A DNA stretch of 64,000 nt. Origin: Salvelinus alpinus (taxonomy: Eukaryota > Chordata > Actinopteri > Salmoniformes > Salmonidae). The stretch is from NCBI RefSeq assembly GCF_045679555.1, contig NC_092087.1, forward strand, positions 80,884,085-80,948,084, written 5' to 3'. The notes under the pieces were generated by a model. That model did no database searches. It saw nothing but the letters and a program-made list of their open reading frames with translations, and was not told where the DNA came from. The position numbers and the translations under genes were made by a program. Positions 1 through 12,019 of this stretch are shown here, in pieces. Position 1 is the stretch's first letter. Each line of letters opens with the position of its first letter.

Positions 1-580
1 TTTTGTTGACCAATTTCATTAAACAGAGTGAAAAAGCTGAAGTTTGTGTTAAAGGGAAAGTTCAGCGAAATTGCATATTTAGATATTTGTTTCCTCACCT
101 TGAAAACAGTTTCTCAAATATCGAATTTTGCTGAACTATCCCTTTTTTAGAAGTTCCTAGGCAATTACCCTCCACCACCAACATGCTGTGTCTTATTACA
201 AAACTACAAAATGGCCGCCAATGTTAGCTTGTTGAGTAACATTGTAGTTCTAACCAGATACAGTGTTACGGTGTTAGCCTAGTTTTATTTTTTGTAAAAT
301 CTTGCTCCCTTCCGAGCACCTATATTTCCAGCTAGGGAGGTGAGTATACATTCTCCATGTTGTTTTATACAAGAAAGTCAAAGTACATAGTAGTTTATTG
401 GGATTAGTTTTCTATACATATATATATATATATAATGATTATTATTTTTGACTGGTATTAGAACAATTATATGAAGATATCTATGTATACAAAATAATAA
501 AGATTCTTCTTTATGTAAACTTTGGTTTTTGGAAAACTTATTTTTGCACGATGCTACTACAACTATACATGTAATTAAGG
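1..580. other. Non-coding stretch, no gene recognised
   Basis: AT-rich intergenic-type sequence with an (AT)n run near 417-434. I see no coding exon, RNA gene or clear transposon end. The stretch between the next element and the minisatellite (718-926) also looks non-coding. Confidence 0.5.
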
Positions 581-717
581 CTGGGATTCAATCCGATCAC
601 GGGTTGTAGGCAATGCGACATTTTCTGAATGGGCCGACATATGCCGTGTTTACTGTGAATGCAATCTCTGCGAACACTGGACCACTGCCTACAACACCCG
701 ATCGGATTGAATCCCGG
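581..717. mobile_element. Small palindromic MITE-like element
   Basis: The first 32 bases (581-612, starting CTGGGATTCAATCCGATC) and the reverse complement of the last 32 (686-717) agree at about 28 of 32 positions. The ~73-bp centre is unrelated to the arms. This is the form of a short non-autonomous inverted-repeat element. It has no coding capacity, and no target-site duplication is obvious. The family is not assigned. Confidence 0.6.
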
Positions 718-926
718 TCTTACGTTATTCTATGCAAAGATACTGTGTGTTCTACGTTGTATATAGACAACTATAATATTCATGTGCATTTGTATGAATT
801 AGTCAAAGGTTCCACTTTGATATATTATTAGTACACAAACAGGACTTCTCTATGGTGATTTAGGTGGACATGATCTCAACAGTCTAACAATAGTAGGTTA
901 TGGTGTCGCTCACCACCATCAACTCC

Positions 927-1410
927 CCTTGTCCCATCAGATCAGACAGGGTCCATGTCCCATCAGATCAGACAGGGTCCATGTCCCATCAAATCAGACA
1001 GGGTCCATGTCACATCAAATCAGACAGGGTCCATGTCCCATCAGATCAGACAGGGTCCTTGTCCCATCAAATCAGACAGGGTCCATGTCCCATCAGATCA
1101 GACAGGGTCCATGTCCCATCAGATCAGACAGGGTCATTAGTGACTAGGCCTTGTCCCATCAGATCAGACAGGGTCCACGTCCCATCAGATCAGACAGGGT
1201 CATTAGTGACTAGGCCTTGTCCCATCAGATCAGACAGGGTCCATGTCCCATCAGATCAGACAGGGTCCATGTCCCATCAGATCAGACAGGGTCCATGTCC
1301 CATCAGATCAGACAGGGTCATTAGTGACTAGGCCTTGTCCCATCAGATCAGACAGGGTCCATGTCCCATCAGATCAGACAGGGTCCTTGTCCCATCAGAT
1401 CAGACAGGGT
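927..1410. repeat. 26-bp unit left edge of the minisatellite
   Basis: Here the core repeats every 26 bp without the spacer, ending GTCCATGT or GTCCTTGT. A spacer reading GTCATTAGTGACTAGGCC appears only every few cores. It precedes and grades into the uniform 40-bp array and looks like the ancestral or transitional form. Confidence 0.85.
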
Positions 1411-2400
1411 TAGTAGTAACTAAGCCTTGTCCCATCAGATCAGACAGGGTCCGTAGTAACTAAGCCTTGTCCCATCAGATCAGACAGGGTCCGTAGTAAC
1501 TAAGCCTTGTCCCATCAGATCAGCCAGGGTCCGTAGTAACTAAGCCTTGTCCCATCAGATCAGACAGGGTCCGTAGTAACTAAGCCTTGTCCCATCAGAT
1601 CAGACAGGGTCCGTAGTAACTAAGCCTTGTCCCATCAGATCAGACAGGGTCCGTAGTAACTTGGCCTTGTCCCATCAGATCAGACAGGGTCCGTAGTAAC
1701 TTGGCCTTGTCCCATCAGATCAGACAGGGTCCGTAGTAACTAAGCCTTGTCCCATCAGATCAGACAGGGTCCGTAGTAACTAATCCTTGTCCCATCAGAT
1801 CAGACAGGGTCCGTAGTACCTTGGCCTTGTCCCATCAGATCAGACAGGGTCCGTAGTAACTAAGCCTTGTCCCATCAGATCAGCCAGGGTCCGTAGTACC
1901 TTGGCCTTGTCCCATCAGATCAGACAGGGTCCGTAGTACCTTGGCCTTGTCCCATCAGATCAGACAGGGTCCGTAGTAACTTGGTCTTGTCCCATCAGAT
2001 CAGCCAGGGTCCGTAGTAACTAATCCTTGTCCCATCAGATCAGACAGGGTCCGTAGTAACTTGATCTTGTCCCATCAGATCAGACAGGGTCCGTAGTAAC
2101 TAATCCTTGTCCCATCAGATCAGACAGGGTCCGTAGTAACTAAGCCTTGTCCCATCAGATCAGACAGGGTCCGTAGTACCTTGGCCTTGTCCCATCAGAT
2201 CAGCCAGGGTCCGTAGTAACTAATCCTTGTCCCATCAGATCAGACAGGGTCCGTAGTAACTAAGCCTTGTCTCATCAGATCAGACAGGGTCCGTAGTAAC
2301 TAATTCTTGTCCCATCAGATCAGACAGGGTCCGTAGTAACTAAGCCTTGTCTCATCAGATCAGACAGGGTCCGTAGTAACTAAGCCTTGTCCCATCAGAT

Positions 2401-4880
2401 CAGCCAGGGTCCGCAGTAACTAATCCTTGTCCCATCAGATCAGACAGGGTCCGTAGTAACTAAGCCTTGTCCCATCAGATCAGACAGGGTCCGTAGTACC
2501 TTGGCCTTGTCCCATCAGATCAGACAGGGTCCGTAGTAACTTGGTCTTGTCCCATCAGATCAGCCAGGGTCCGTAGTAACTAATCCTTGTCCCATCAGAT
2601 CAGACAGGGTCCGTAGTAACTTGATCTTGTCCCATCAGATCAGACAGGGTCCGTAGTAACTAATCCTTGTCCCATCAGATCAGACAGGGTCCGTAGTAAC
2701 TAAGCCTTGTCCCGTCAGATCAGACAGGGTCCGTCGTACCTTGGCCTTGTCCCATCAGATCAGCCAGGGTCCGTAGTAACTAATCCTTGTCCCATCAGAT
2801 CAGACAGGGTCCGTAGTAACTAAGCCTTGTCTCATCAGATCAGACAGGGTCCGTAGTAACTAATCCTTGTCCCATCAGATCAGACAGGGTCCGTAGTAAC
2901 TAAGCCTTGTCCCATCAGATCAGACAGGGTCCGTAGTAACTAAGCCTTGTCCCATCAGATCAGACAGGGTCCGTAGTAACTAAGCCTTGTCCCATCAGAT
3001 CAGACAGGGTCCGTAGTAAATAAGCCTTGTCCGATCAGATCAGACAGGGTCCGTAGTAACTAAGCCTTGTCCCATCAGATCAGACAGGGTCCGTAGTAAC
3101 TAAGCCTTGTCCCATCAGATCAGACAGGGTCCGTAGTAACTAAGCCTTGTCCCATCAGATCAGACAGGGTCCGTAGTAACTTGATCTTGTCCCATCAGAT
3201 CAGACAGGGTCCGTAGTAACTAATCCTTGTCCCATCAGATCAGACAGGGGCCGTAGTAACTAAGCCTTGTCCCATCAGATCAGACAGGGTCCGTAGTACC
3301 TTGGCCTTGTCCCATCAGATCAGCCAGGGTCCGTAGTAACTAATCCTTGTCCCATCAGATCAGACAGGGTCCGTAGTAACTAAGCCTTGTCTCATCAGAT
3401 CAGACAGGGTCCGTAGTAACTAATCCTTGTCCCATCAGATCAGACAGGGTCCGTAGTAACTAAGCCTTGTCTCATCAGATCAGACAGGGTCCGTAGTAAC
3501 TAAGCCTTGTCCCATCAGATCAGACAGGGTCCGTAGTAACTAAGCCTTGTCCCATCAGATCAGACAGGGTCCGTAGTAACTAAGCCTTGTCCCATCAGAT
3601 CAGACAGGGTCCGTAGTAACTAAGCCTTGTCCCATCAGATCAGCCAGGGTCCGCAGTAACTAATCCTTGTCCCATCAGATCAGACAGGGTCCGTAGTAAC
3701 TAAGCCTTGTCCCATCAGATCAGACAGGGTCCGTAGTACCTTGGCCTTGTCCCATCAGATCAGACAGGGTCCGTAGTAACTTGGTCTTGTCCCATCAGAT
3801 CAGCCAGGGTCCGTAGTAACTAATCCTTGTCCCATCAGATCAGACAGGGTCCGTAGTAACTTGATCTTGTCCCATCAGATCAGACAGGGTCCGTAGTAAC
3901 TAATCCTTGTCCCATCAGATCAGACAGGGTCCGTAGTAACTAAGCCTTGTCCCGTCAGATCAGACAGGGTCCGTCGTACCTTGGCCTTGTCCCATCAGAT
4001 CAGCCAGGGTCCGTAGTAACTAATCCTTGTCCCATCAGATCAGACAGGGTCCGTAGTAACTAAGCCTTGTCTCATCAGATCAGACAGGGTCCGTAGTAAC
4101 TAATCCTTGTCCCATCAGATCAGACAGGGTCCGTAGTAACTAAGCCTTGTCCCATCAGATCAGACAGGGTCCGTAGTAACTAAGCCTTGTCCCATCAGAT
4201 CAGACAGGGTCCGTAGTAACTAAGCCTTGTCCCATCAGATCAGACAGGGTCCGTAGTAAATAAGCCTTGTCCGATCAGATCAGACAGGGTCCGTAGTAAC
4301 TAAGCCTTGTCCCATCAGATCAGACAGGGTCCGTAGTAACTAAGCCTTGTCCCATCAGATCAGACAGGGTCCGTAGTAACTAAGCCTTGTCCCATCAGAT
4401 CAGACAGGGTCCGTAGTAACTTGATCTTGTCCCATCAGATCAGACAGGGTCCGTAGTAACTAATCCTTGTCCCATCAGATCAGACAGGGGCCGTAGTAAC
4501 TAAGCCTTGTCCCATCAGATCAGACAGGGTCCGTAGTACCTTGGCCTTGTCCCATCAGATCAGCCAGGGTCCGTAGTAACTAATCCTTGTCCCATCAGAT
4601 CAGACAGGGTCCGTAGTAACTAAGCCTTGTCTCATCAGATCAGACAGGGTCCGTAGTAACTAATCCTTGTCCCATCAGATCAGACAGGGTCCGTAGTAAC
4701 TAAGCCTTGTCTCATCAGATCAGACAGGGTCCGTAGTAACTAAGCCTTGTCCCATCAGATCAGACAGGGTCCGTAGTAACTAAGCCTTGTCCCATCAGAT
4801 CAGACAGGGTCCGTAGTAACTAAGCCTTGTCCCATCAGATCAGACAGGGTCCGTAGTAACTAAGCCTTGTCCCATCAGAT
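2401..4880. repeat. 1240-bp higher-order duplication in the minisatellite
   Basis: Rare variants recur at a constant distance of 1240 bp (31 units): CCGCAGTAAC at 2411 and 3651, CCCGTCAGAT at 2711 and 3951, CCGTCGTACC at 2731 and 3971, CCGTAGTAAA at 3011 and 4251, CAGACAGGGG at 3241 and 4481. The blocks 2401-3640 and 3641-4880 are therefore a recent tandem duplication. A shorter 240-bp (6-unit) duplication is marked by CCGTAGTAAT at 6131 and 6371. Confidence 0.9.
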
Positions 4881-7422
4881 CAGACAGGGTCCGTAGTACC
4901 TTGGCCTTGTCCCATCAGATCAGACAGGGTCCGTAGTAACTTGGTCTTGTCCCATCAGATCAGCCAGGGTCCGTAGTAACTAATCCTTGTCCCATCAGAT
5001 CAGACAGGGTCCGTAGTAACTAAGCCTTGTCCCATCAGATCAGACAGTGTCCGTAGTACCTTGGCCTTGTCCCATCAGATCAGCCAGGGTCCGTAGTAAC
5101 TAATCCTTGTCCCATCAGATCAGACAGGGTCCGTAGTAACTAAGCCTTGTCTCATCAGATCAGACAGGGTCCGTAGTAACTAATCCTTGTCCCATCAGAT
5201 CAGACAGGGTCCGTAGTAACTAAGCCTTGTCTCATCAGATCAGACAGGGTCCGTAGTAACTAAGCCTTGTCCCATCAGATCAGCCAGGGTCCGTAGTAAC
5301 TAAGCCTTGTCCCATCAGATCAGACAGGGTCCGTAGTAACTAAGCCTTGTCCCATCAGATCAGACAGGGTCCGTAGTAACTAAGCCTTGTCCGATCAGAT
5401 CAGACAGGGTCCGTAGTAACTAAGCCTTGTCCCATCAGATCAGACAGGGTCCGTAGTAACTAAGCCTTGTCCCATCAGATCAGACAGGGTCCGTAGTAAC
5501 TAAGCCTTGTCCCATCAGATCAGCCAGGGTCCGGAGTAACTAAGCCTTGTCCCATCAGATCAGACAGGGTCCGTAGTAACTAAGCCTTGTCCCATCAGAT
5601 CAGCCAGGGTCCGTAGTAACTAAGCCTTGTCCCATCAGATCAGCCAGGGTCCGTAGTAACTAGGCCTTGTCCCATCAGATCAGACAGGGTCCGTAGTAAC
5701 TAAGCCTTGTCCCATCAGATCAGACAGGGTCCGTAGTAACTAAGCCTTGTCCCATCAGATCAGCCAGGGTCCGTAGTAACTAAGCCTTGTCCCATCAGAT
5801 CAGACAGGGTCCGTAGTAACTTAGCCTTGTCCCATCAGATCAGACAGGGTCCGTAGTAACTAAGCCTTGTCCCATCAGATCAGACAGGGTCCGTAGTAAC
5901 TAAGCCTTGTCCCATCAGATCAGACAGGGTCCGTAGTAACTAAGCCTTGTCCCATCAGATCAGACAGGGTCCGTAGTACCTTGGCCTTGTCCCATCAGAT
6001 CAGACAGGGTCCGTAGTAACTAAGCCTTGTCCCATCAGATCAGCCAGGGTCCGTAGTAACTAAACCTTGTCCCATCAGATCAGACAGGGTCCGTAGTAAC
6101 TTGATCTTGTCCCATCAGATCAGCCAGGGTCCGTAGTAATTAATCCTTGTCCCATCAGATCAGACAGGGTCCGTAGTAACTTGATCTTGTCCCATCAGAT
6201 CAGACAGGGTCCGTAGTAACTAATCCTTGTCCCATCAGATCAGACAGGGTCCGTAGTAACTAAGCCTTGTCTCATCAGATCAGACAGGGTCCGTAGTACC
6301 TTGGCCTTGTCCCATCAGATCAGACAGGGTCCGTAGTAACTTGGTCTTGTCCCATCAGATCAGCCAGGGTCCGTAGTAATTAATCCTTGTCCCATCAGAT
6401 CAGACAGGGTCCGTAGTAACTTGATCTTGTCCCATCAGATCAGACAGGGTCCGTAGTAACTAATCCTTGTCCCATCAGATCAGACAGGGTCCGTAGTAAC
6501 TAAGCCTTGTCTCATCAGATCAGACAGGGTCCGTAGTAACTAAGCCTTGTCCCATCAGATCAGACAGGGTCCGTAGTAACTAAGCCTTGTCCCATCAGAT
6601 CAGACAGGGTCCGTAGTAACTAAGCCTTGTCCCATCAGATCAGACAGGGTCCGTAGTAACTAAGCCTTGTCCCATCAGATCAGACAGGGTCCGTAGTAAC
6701 TAAGCCTTGTCCGATCAGATCAGACAGGGTCCGTAGTAACTAAGCCTTGTCCCATCAGATCAGACAGGGTCCGTAGTAACTAAGCCTTGTCCCATCAGAT
6801 CAGACAGGGTCCGTAGTAACTAAGCCTTGTCCCATCAGATCAGACAGGGTCCGTGGTAACTAAGCCTTGTCCCATCAGATCAGACAGGGTCCGTAGTAAC
6901 TAAGCCTTGTCCCATCAGATCAGACAGGGTCCGTAGTAACTTGGTCTTGTCCCATCAGATCAGCCAGGGTCCGTAGTAACTAAGCCTTGTCCCATCAGAT
7001 CAGACAGGGTCCGTAGTAACTAAGCCTTGTCCCATCAGATCAGACAGGGTCCGTAGTAACTAAGCCTTGTCTCATCAGATCAGACAGGGTCCGTAGTAAC
7101 TAAGCCTTGTCCCATCAGATCAGACAGGGTCCGTAGTAACTAAGCCTTGTCTCATCAGATCAGACAGGGTCCATAGTAACTAAGCCTTGTCCCATCAGAT
7201 CAGACAGGGTCCGTAGTAACTAAGCCTTGTCCCATCAGATCAGACAGGGTCCGTAGTAACTTGGCCTTGTCCCATCAGATCAGACAGGGTCCGTAGTAAC
7301 TTGGCCATTGGACAGGAAGCTGCTTCACCCCATAGGGACTCTGCCCATTGTGTAACCGTAGGACGAGGTCACTTCCTAACTCAAGCGTAATTTCCTCTTA
7401 CCTCTGACCTCTTCCTTGTTGG

Positions 7423-7532
7423 TGTCCCAAATGGCACCCTATCCCCTACATAGTGCACTACTTTTGACCAGAGCCTTATGAGCCCTGGTAAATGGTAGTG
7501 CACTACATAGTGAATAGGGTGCCATTTGGGAC
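7423..7532. mobile_element. Palindromic ~110-bp element, copy 1
   Basis: Starts GTCCCAAATGGCACCCTAT and ends with the near-exact reverse complement, ATAGGGTGCCATTTGGGAC. The inner arms contain TAGTGCACTA on both sides. The same element recurs at 37655-37733, 53547-53650 and 60612-60720. Sequences of this kind are abundant in salmonid genomes. The structure suggests a fold-back or MITE-type element with no coding capacity. Confidence 0.8.
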
Positions 7533-7637
7533 GCAGCCTGTGAGGATGACAGATTGTCCAAATCCCATTAAGTTACCATGACATCTGCTTCTCTGGATTT
7601 TGGATGGAAGAGGGGTTTGGTAACGGGGGTGTAGTGG

Positions 7638-7908
<271 letters not shown>

Positions 7909-8181
7909 TGATTGAAATCAAATTCCGGCTGATCTACTTCATCTCTCTGTTTGTTTGGAGTGATTAGGGTTCACTTTATTGCCCCAAAATAATCCCTTTG
8001 ATGAGACTTACTCCCAGCCAAAGTATGTGTGTGTTAGTGCCGTCGTATCTGTGGTGTTAGTGGGTGTTATCCAATGGGATCCCGGATGCTTCTGGGAGAT
8101 CAGGCTGCTGATGGAATCAAGTGATCCCCTTATTAGACGGGAGAGCTCTGACTCAGAATGAGGTAAGGATAAGCGAGGAGT

Positions 8182-8232
<51 letters not shown>

Positions 8233-8731
8233 TTCTCAGGGATGCTGCATGGGCTCAGAAAGATAAAGAAAACTATGTGTTTGTGTTTATGTTCAACTTG
8301 TGTCTCTATTTAGCTTGTGGTCTTGGTTTGGAGTGTGTCGAGATGAAAGGGGCCAGGAGAAGATATATGGTTTCTGAAGAGTGAAGTCTGTGTGTTGGTG
8401 CTGAGAACAGAGTGTTTCCCTAAGGAGCTCACTTGCTCGTCAAGTAATGTCAGACATTAGCACAAGGACCAATGTTTGTCAATGTTTTCTGAACTGAAAG
8501 TCTTGGATGTGTTGAAGTGATATTTGGTATTACTGCACTGTGTTGTGCTGTAGTAGGTAGGCTACTGTGTTGAACTGTACTGTAATATGCTGCTGCATGT
8601 AATGCCATTGTGATGCAACGTTGGACTTCAATGGTGTGAACAATTTGTGGTAAAAAAACTGTGAAATGTTACTACAATTACATCACAATGGATGAAAAGC
8701 ATGACATGTGATGGAAAATATTGTCTAATGG

Positions 8732-8769
<38 letters not shown>

Positions 8770-9384
8770 TAAAACATCGGCAATTAAGTCATATGTTGTC
8801 TGAAAGACAAATGGATCAACTTGACCAATCCAACATATATTTTTCAAAGGATAACATTTTGTATGTACGGAGAACAGCTAACTTACTTTGAGACATATCT
8901 GGTTGTTTATATAGTTGTTTCTGGCTTAATGTGGAGAGATAACCTCCTATCTTACTTCTTTACCATGAAATGAATGATCGACAATGGCATTGTTCTGACC
9001 TCATAAACCATACTGTACATACGTTTCTGTCCTTTTAATGTGTAGAGGGGGCATCAAAGTTACTCTTGAAGTGTTTGATTGCCCATATTTGTAGAATTTG
9101 GAAGGGAAACAATCTCTCTAACTTGTCTCTCAATATATGAATGGGGCCCAATGTCTCAGTTTGCAACCCGTTAAGCCCAATGTTACGTTTTTGCAACACT
9201 TACAAATCTACCTCTAGCTCTGGCTCAGAATGTTTGTTTCTCAATGTTCTATTCCTCTACATAATCACTACACCGTAGAGAAGACGGGAACACATATTTC
9301 AAGTCATGTACTTGCACGGATGGCCTACAACATAGAGTATGCTTGTGTAGGGGACCAATGTGGTGCCAGACGAGTGGACATCTT
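7909..9384. other. Non-coding stretch with (GT)n and (AT)n
   Basis: Contains (TG)n at 8187-8231 and an (AT)n run at about 8735-8765. No exon, transposon end or RNA gene is recognised. Short open frames here show no family resemblance. Confidence 0.5.
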
Positions 9385-9574
9385 TCAAATTAAATCAAAT
9401 TGTATTTGTCACATGCAGCGAATACAACAGGTAGACCTTACCTTGAAATGTTTACTTACAAGGCCCTAACCAACAATGCAGTTTAAAGAAAATAGAGTTA
9501 AGACAATACAAAGTAAAAAATGAATATATTTATATTTTTAATTAACACAATAAAATAACAATAATGAGGCTATA
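9385..9574 (-). mobile_element. LINE/SINE 3'-tail retroposon fragment
   Basis: Begins CAAATTAAATCAAATTGTATT, the reverse complement of the ATTTGATTTG-type tail that ends many teleost retroposons, and continues GTCACATGCAGCGAATACAACAGG, a very common salmonid interspersed sequence. The right side is cut by the Tc1-like element at 9577. It has no coding content. The exact family (L2-like tail) is inferred from memory of such tails. Confidence 0.55.
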
Positions 9575-9835
9575 TAGACTACCGTTCAGAAGTTTGGGGT
9601 CACTTAGAAATGTCCTTGTTTTTGAAAGAAAAGCACATTTTTTGTCCATTAAAATAACATGAAATTGATCAGAAATACAGTGTAGAAATTGTTAATGTTG
9701 TAAATGACTATTGTAGCTAGAAACGGCAGATTTTTTATGGAATATCGACATAGGCGTACAGAGGCCCATTATCAGCAACCATCACTCCTGTGTTCCAATG
9801 GCTGGTTGTGTTAGCTAATCCAAGTTTATAATTTT

Positions 9836-10294
9836 TGTCAGGCGTGTGCGTACTTGTGCTGAAGTCAGGTGCAGGAGAGCAGAGAATTGTGAACAGGCGC
9901 ACACTTTATTTCGGCAGGAGAGAATATACAGACGGACGCAGCTGCGTCCAAAAACCTCCAACCAACAAGGCAAAGTGTAAAACGCGCAAAAACAGTCACA
10001 ACCATCAAATGTATACAAACAGGCTTCGTGAAATTTAACACGAGAGAAAACGCACACAAGCCTAGTGCGTACAAAAACACGTACCACACAAACAATCTTA
10101 CACAAAGACATGGGGGGAACAGAGGAATAAATACATGTAGTGTGATTGGGGAATGAAAACCAGGTGTGCAGGGAACAAGACAAAACAAATGGATACATGA
10201 AAAATGGAGTGGCGAAGGCTAGAAAGCCGGTGACGTCGACCGCTGAACGCCGCCCGAACAAGGAGAGGAGCCGCCTTCGGCGGAAGTCGTGACA
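9836..10294 (-). mobile_element. Solo LTR nested in Tc1-like element
   Basis: Starts TGTCAGGCGTGTG and ends CGGAAGTCGTGACA, i.e. TG...CA ends. It is flanked on both sides by the 5-bp duplication ATTTT (9831-9835 and 10295-10299). On the minus strand it reads TGTCACGACTTCCGCCG first and contains AATAAA just before a GTGTGCGCCTGTTC segment, as expected of an LTR with its own poly(A) signal. No internal region remains, so it is probably the product of LTR-LTR recombination. It interrupts the Tc1-like element and is therefore younger. Confidence 0.85.
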
Positions 10295-10449
10295 ATTTTA
10301 AAAGGCTCATTGATCATTAGAAAGCCCTTTTGCAATTATGTTAGCACAGCTGAAAACTGATGTCCTTATTAAAGAAGCAATAAAACTGGCCTTCTTTAGA
10401 CTAGAGTATCTGGAGCATCAGCATTTGTGGGTTCGATTACAGGCTCAAA

Positions 10450-10770
10450 ATGGCCAGAAACAAAGAACCTTCTTCTGAAACTCGTCAGTCTATTCTTGTT
10501 CTGAGAAATGAAGGCTATTCCATGCGAGAAATTGTCAAGAAACTGAAGATCTCATACAATGCTGGGTACTACTCCCTTTACAGGTCAGAGCAAACTGTCT
10601 CTAACCAGAATAGAAAGAGGAGTGGGAGGCCCCGGTGCACAACTGAGCAAGAGGACAAGTACATTAGAGTGTCTAGTTTGAGAAACAGATTCCTCACAAG
10701 TCCTCAACTGGCAGCTTCATTAAATAGTACCCGCAAAACACCAGTCTCAACGTCAATAGTGAAGAGGTGA
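10450..10770 (+). pseudogene. Tc1-like transposase, N-terminal fragment
   Basis: A 106-codon frame starting MARNKEPSSETRQSI shows the paired-type helix-turn-helix region of Tc1 transposases: an RQSILVLRNEGYSMREI helix pair, then the basic GRPR motif (KRSGRPRCTTEQEDKYI) leading into the second HTH. It stops after STSIVKR, where the sequence switches to an inverted piece of the same gene. The D-D-E catalytic domain is absent. In intact relatives the protein is about 340 residues, so this is under one third. Confidence 0.85.
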
Positions 10771-10880
10771 CTCCGGGATGTTGGCCTACTAGGCAGAGTT
10801 CCTCTGTCCAGTGTCTGTGTTCTTTTTCCCATCTTATTCTTTTCTTTTTATTGGCCAGTCTGATATATGGCTTTTTCTTT
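10767..10880 (-). pseudogene. Inverted fragment of the transposase middle
   Basis: On the minus strand this reads PYIRLANKKKRIRWEKEH followed by RHWTEEL, the region that sits between the DNA-binding and catalytic domains of Tc1 transposases. It lies head to head with the N-terminal fragment. A fold-back rearrangement therefore created a chimeric internally deleted element. Confidence 0.7.
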
Positions 10881-10961
10881 ATTTTAATGGACAAAAAATT
10901 TGCTTTTCTTTCAAAAACAGGGACCTTTCTAAGTGACCCCAAACTTTTGAACGGTAGTGTA

Positions 10962-11251
10962 TATTAAACATATATATAATGTTTCAGAGGCTACTGATGC
11001 CATAATAATCATACTGACAACCAACACACACTACTAAGGGATACATCTGGGTCTAAGGAGATGAACTAGGTAGTGTTTGACATGATTTTATAGTTTAGGA
11101 CCTGTACAGGATGCAGTTTAGGAAACTTATATTTGCAACGTCGGGTCTCCCAGGGATATGCATAGTCATGGGTGTGAGAGACTGTGTGCCTTTCACTGAG
11201 ACAGAGGCAGGGACACAGACGCAGGTTGATTAAGAAGCATCTCTGCCAGCT
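10962..11251. other. Non-coding spacer
   Basis: No gene, RNA or transposon end recognised between the Tc1-like element and the GT array. Confidence 0.45.
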
Positions 11252-11668
<417 letters not shown>

Positions 11669-11880
11669 ATCACTGCTCTGATCCGCTCTGCTGCATTGCA
11701 GTGCGTCCAGCCACAGCCCCAGCTCCTGCCAGCCTGCCTGTCTGCCTGGGTCTGTAGAGTAGTGTCTGTTGTCCAGGGAACTTCTCCAAGGTCACACAGG
11801 TCAATCTATCCCAGTCTAGAACACACACATAGAGAGACAGTTGTTAGGTTCATCTATAAACACCACAGAGATACACTGGA

Positions 11881-11905
11881 TGTTTACAACCCATCTGACC
11901 AAGGT

Positions 11906-12001
<96 letters not shown>

Positions 12002-12019
12002 GTTTACTACCCATCTGAC
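11881..12019. repeat. (AC)n array between 19-bp direct repeats
   Basis: (AC)46 at 11907-11999 is bracketed by TGTTTACAACCCATCTGAC (11881-11899) and TGTTTACTACCCATCTGAC (12001-12019), 18 of 19 identical. The array sits inside a duplicated unit. Confidence 0.85.

Larger units (their letters stand above)
927..7306. repeat. Large minisatellite, 26-bp then 40-bp units
   Basis: Continuous tandem array of about 6.4 kb. The core is GTCCCATCAGATCAGACAGG followed by GTCC. From about 1411 onward the unit is exactly 40 bp, the core plus a 14-bp spacer reading GTAGTAACTAAGCC or close variants, giving roughly 147 units. Recurrent variants include CAGCCAGG for CAGACAGG, CTTGG or TTGATC in the spacer, and CTCATCAG. 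Spacer variants follow one another in ordered blocks, so blocks of units rather than single units have been copied. The short open frames at 900-1331 are repeat translations, not genes. Confidence 0.97.
9577..10959 (+). mobile_element. Tc1-like transposon, lineage A, rearranged
   Basis: Flanked by TA dinucleotides (9575-9576 and 10960-10961). The left end reads ACTACCGTTCAGAAGTTTGG and the right end is its inverse (CCAAACTTTTGAACGGTAGT). Homology between the arms extends about 90 bp, including TTTTTGTCCATTAAAATAA. TA target duplication and long terminal repeats are Tc1/mariner hallmarks. Inside are a transposase N-terminal fragment, an inverted piece of the transposase middle, and a nested solo LTR. 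The catalytic D-D-E part is missing, so the copy cannot be autonomous. Confidence 0.88.

Noticed and set aside
900-1331. Open frames of 60-143 codons in the minisatellite
   Set aside because: They translate the 26-bp repeat in several frames at once and have no gene context.
927-7306. CRISPR-like array
   Set aside because: Spacers are themselves near-identical repeats, no cas genes are present, and the genome is eukaryotic. It is a minisatellite.
9815-10310. 148-, 107- and 70-codon minus-strand frames
   Set aside because: They lie within the solo LTR and resemble no protein family.
10425-10445. tRNA-like box B (GGTTCGATTAC)
   Set aside because: No box A or cloverleaf around it. It is part of the leader of the Tc1-like transposase.
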